Assembly (NCBI GenBank): GCA_028277295.1
Contig: JANQGN010000336.1
Coordinates: 1-6,237, forward strand
Reading direction: 5' to 3'
Source: Rhodospira sp.
GTDB lineage: Bacteria > Pseudomonadota > Alphaproteobacteria > Rhodospirillales > Rhodospirillaceae
DNA length: 6,237 nt
This document shows positions 5,586 to 6,237 of the stretch, piece after piece. A program made the position numbers and the translations under genes. Position 1 is the stretch's first letter; each line of letters starts with the position of its first letter. The notes under the pieces are model-generated. The model ran no database searches. It was not told the DNA's origin and worked only from the letters and a program-made list of their open reading frames with translations.

Positions 5586-6237
5586 TCCAGCGCGGTGCGC
5601 CGCAACTCGTAGAGGGCCACGGCGGCGGCATTGGAAACATTGAGGCTCTCCACCGCCCCGGTCATGGGCAGGCGCGCCAGGTGGTCGCAGGTCGCCCGGG
5701 TCAGGCGGCGCAGGCCGGCGCCCTCGGCCCCCAGCACCAGGGCAAGAGGTCCGGAGAGGCCGGCCCCGGCCAGGGTGACCGGCGCGCCCGCGTCCAGGCC
5801 GACGCTCCAGTAGCCCTTGTTCCGCAGGGCTTCCAGGGCGCGGGCGATGTTGGTCACCCGAATGAGCGGGAGCCGCTCCAGCGCGCCGCTGGCCGCCTTG
5901 GCCAGGGTGGCGGTCTCGGCCGGGGCGTGACGGTCCTGGGTGATCACGGCGCGGGCGCCCAGTGCCGCCGCCGACCGCAGGATGGCGCCCACGTTGTGCG
6001 GGTCGGAGACCTGGTCAAGGACGATCACCACATCCGCGCCGGCCGGACCCGCGTTGGGCAGGTCCTCCAGGGCGCGGTCCGGCAAGGGGCCCACGGCCAG
6101 CGCCAGGCCCTGGTGAACGGCGCCCGGCGGCAGCATCGCCGCCAGGGCGTCGCGATCGACCACCGTCGGCTCCAGGCCCCGGGCGCGGGCGCGGGTGGTC
6201 ATGGCGTCGTCCAGCGGGGCGGTGGTCCACAGGCCGA
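5558..6237 (-). CDS. rlmB: 23S rRNA 2'-O-methyltransferase RlmB, TrmH/SpoU family (N-terminus beyond right edge)
   Basis: The frame is open to the right edge, giving 225 residues that lack the true start. An in-frame ATG at 6202 is not the likely start, because the sequence before it (GLWTTAPLDDA) continues the N-terminal substrate-binding domain seen in RlmB. Next come VVDRDALAAMLPPGAVHQG, the characteristic end of that domain, and then the SPOUT catalytic domain with its three motifs: motif 1 with DPHNVGAILRSAAALGA (window residues 78-94; Asn81 and Arg87), motif 2 LVLGAEGAGLR (167-176) and motif 3 SLNVSNAAAVALYELR (197-212). The middle stretch KAASGALERLPLIRVTN is typical of RlmB, which methylates the ribose of G2251 in the 23S rRNA P-loop. 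TrmH on tRNA G18 is the main alternative but fits less well. The stop codon at 5560-5558 lies inside the end of thpR. The promoter must be outside the window. Confidence 0.92.
   Translation of the reverse strand, partial: GLWTTAPLDDAMTTRARARGLEPTVVDRDALAAMLPPGAVHQGLALAVGPLPDRALEDLPNAGPAGADVVIVLDQVSDPHNVGAILRSAAALGARAVITQDRHAPAETATLAKAASGALERLPLIRVTNIARALEALRNKGYWSVGLDAGAPVTLAGAGLSGPLALVLGAEGAGLRRLTRATCDHLARLPMTGAVESLNVSNAAAVALYELRRTALDQPAAPSSA

Noticed and set aside
5558..6202. Start of the methyltransferase at the ATG at 6202 as a complete gene
   Set aside because: The residues encoded before this ATG continue the RlmB N-terminal domain and no stop codon intervenes before the edge, so the gene is cut by the window rather than starting there.
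1..6237. Search for a mobile element, CRISPR array, toxin-antitoxin pair, defence system or non-coding RNA gene
   Set aside because: I saw no regularly spaced repeats, transposase or integrase motifs, tRNA-like folds or shifts in base composition. Every long stretch is explained by a recognisable housekeeping or envelope gene.

Overview
The window reads as an ordinary piece of chromosome from a high-GC alphaproteobacterium, most likely of the Rhodospirillales type. The reasons are the very high GC at third codon positions on both strands, alphaproteobacterial-looking versions of TesA, RlmB and Bax inhibitor-1, and tightly packed housekeeping genes. I see no insertion sequence, CRISPR array, tRNA, rRNA, phage gene or compositional break. 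I assign the organism from sequence style only.

Layout from left to right: (1) bases 1-138, minus strand, the first 46 codons of a Bax inhibitor-1/YccA family membrane protein that runs off the left edge. (2) A 217-base divergent intergenic region (139-355). (3) 356-1006, plus strand, a small exported protein with a FecR domain. (4) A 44-base gap between convergent genes, filled by a GC-rich hairpin that abuts the stop codon of the next gene. (5) ybbP (1051-3621) and ybbA (3618-4322), minus strand, a permease and an ATPase joined by an ATGA overlap. (6) tesA (about 4327-5040), plus strand, diverging from ybbA with almost no space between the two start codons. (7) thpR (5040-5585), plus strand, coupled to tesA by a TGATG overlap. 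(8) 5558-6237, minus strand, most of an RlmB-type 23S rRNA 2'-O-methyltransferase lacking its N-terminus, whose 3' end overlaps thpR by 28 bases.

The functional core is the tesA / ybbA-ybbP set. TesA is a periplasmic SGNH esterase/thioesterase. YbbA-YbbP is a MacB/LolCDE-like transporter predicted to work on hydrophobic molecules in the inner membrane and hand them to, or act with, TesA. The gene arrangement is the same as in E. coli, where the pair is also divergent. The flanking genes serve RNA processing (thpR, rlmB) or membrane and envelope functions (BI-1 protein, FecR-domain protein) and show no obvious link to the core.

I found no undescribed system. The points worth a second look are small: the head-to-head start codons of tesA and ybbA with promoters apparently embedded in each other's sequence, an unusually long N-terminal region before the TesA signal peptide, a stand-alone exported FecR domain with no sigma factor or receptor beside it, and the two tight convergent gene ends.
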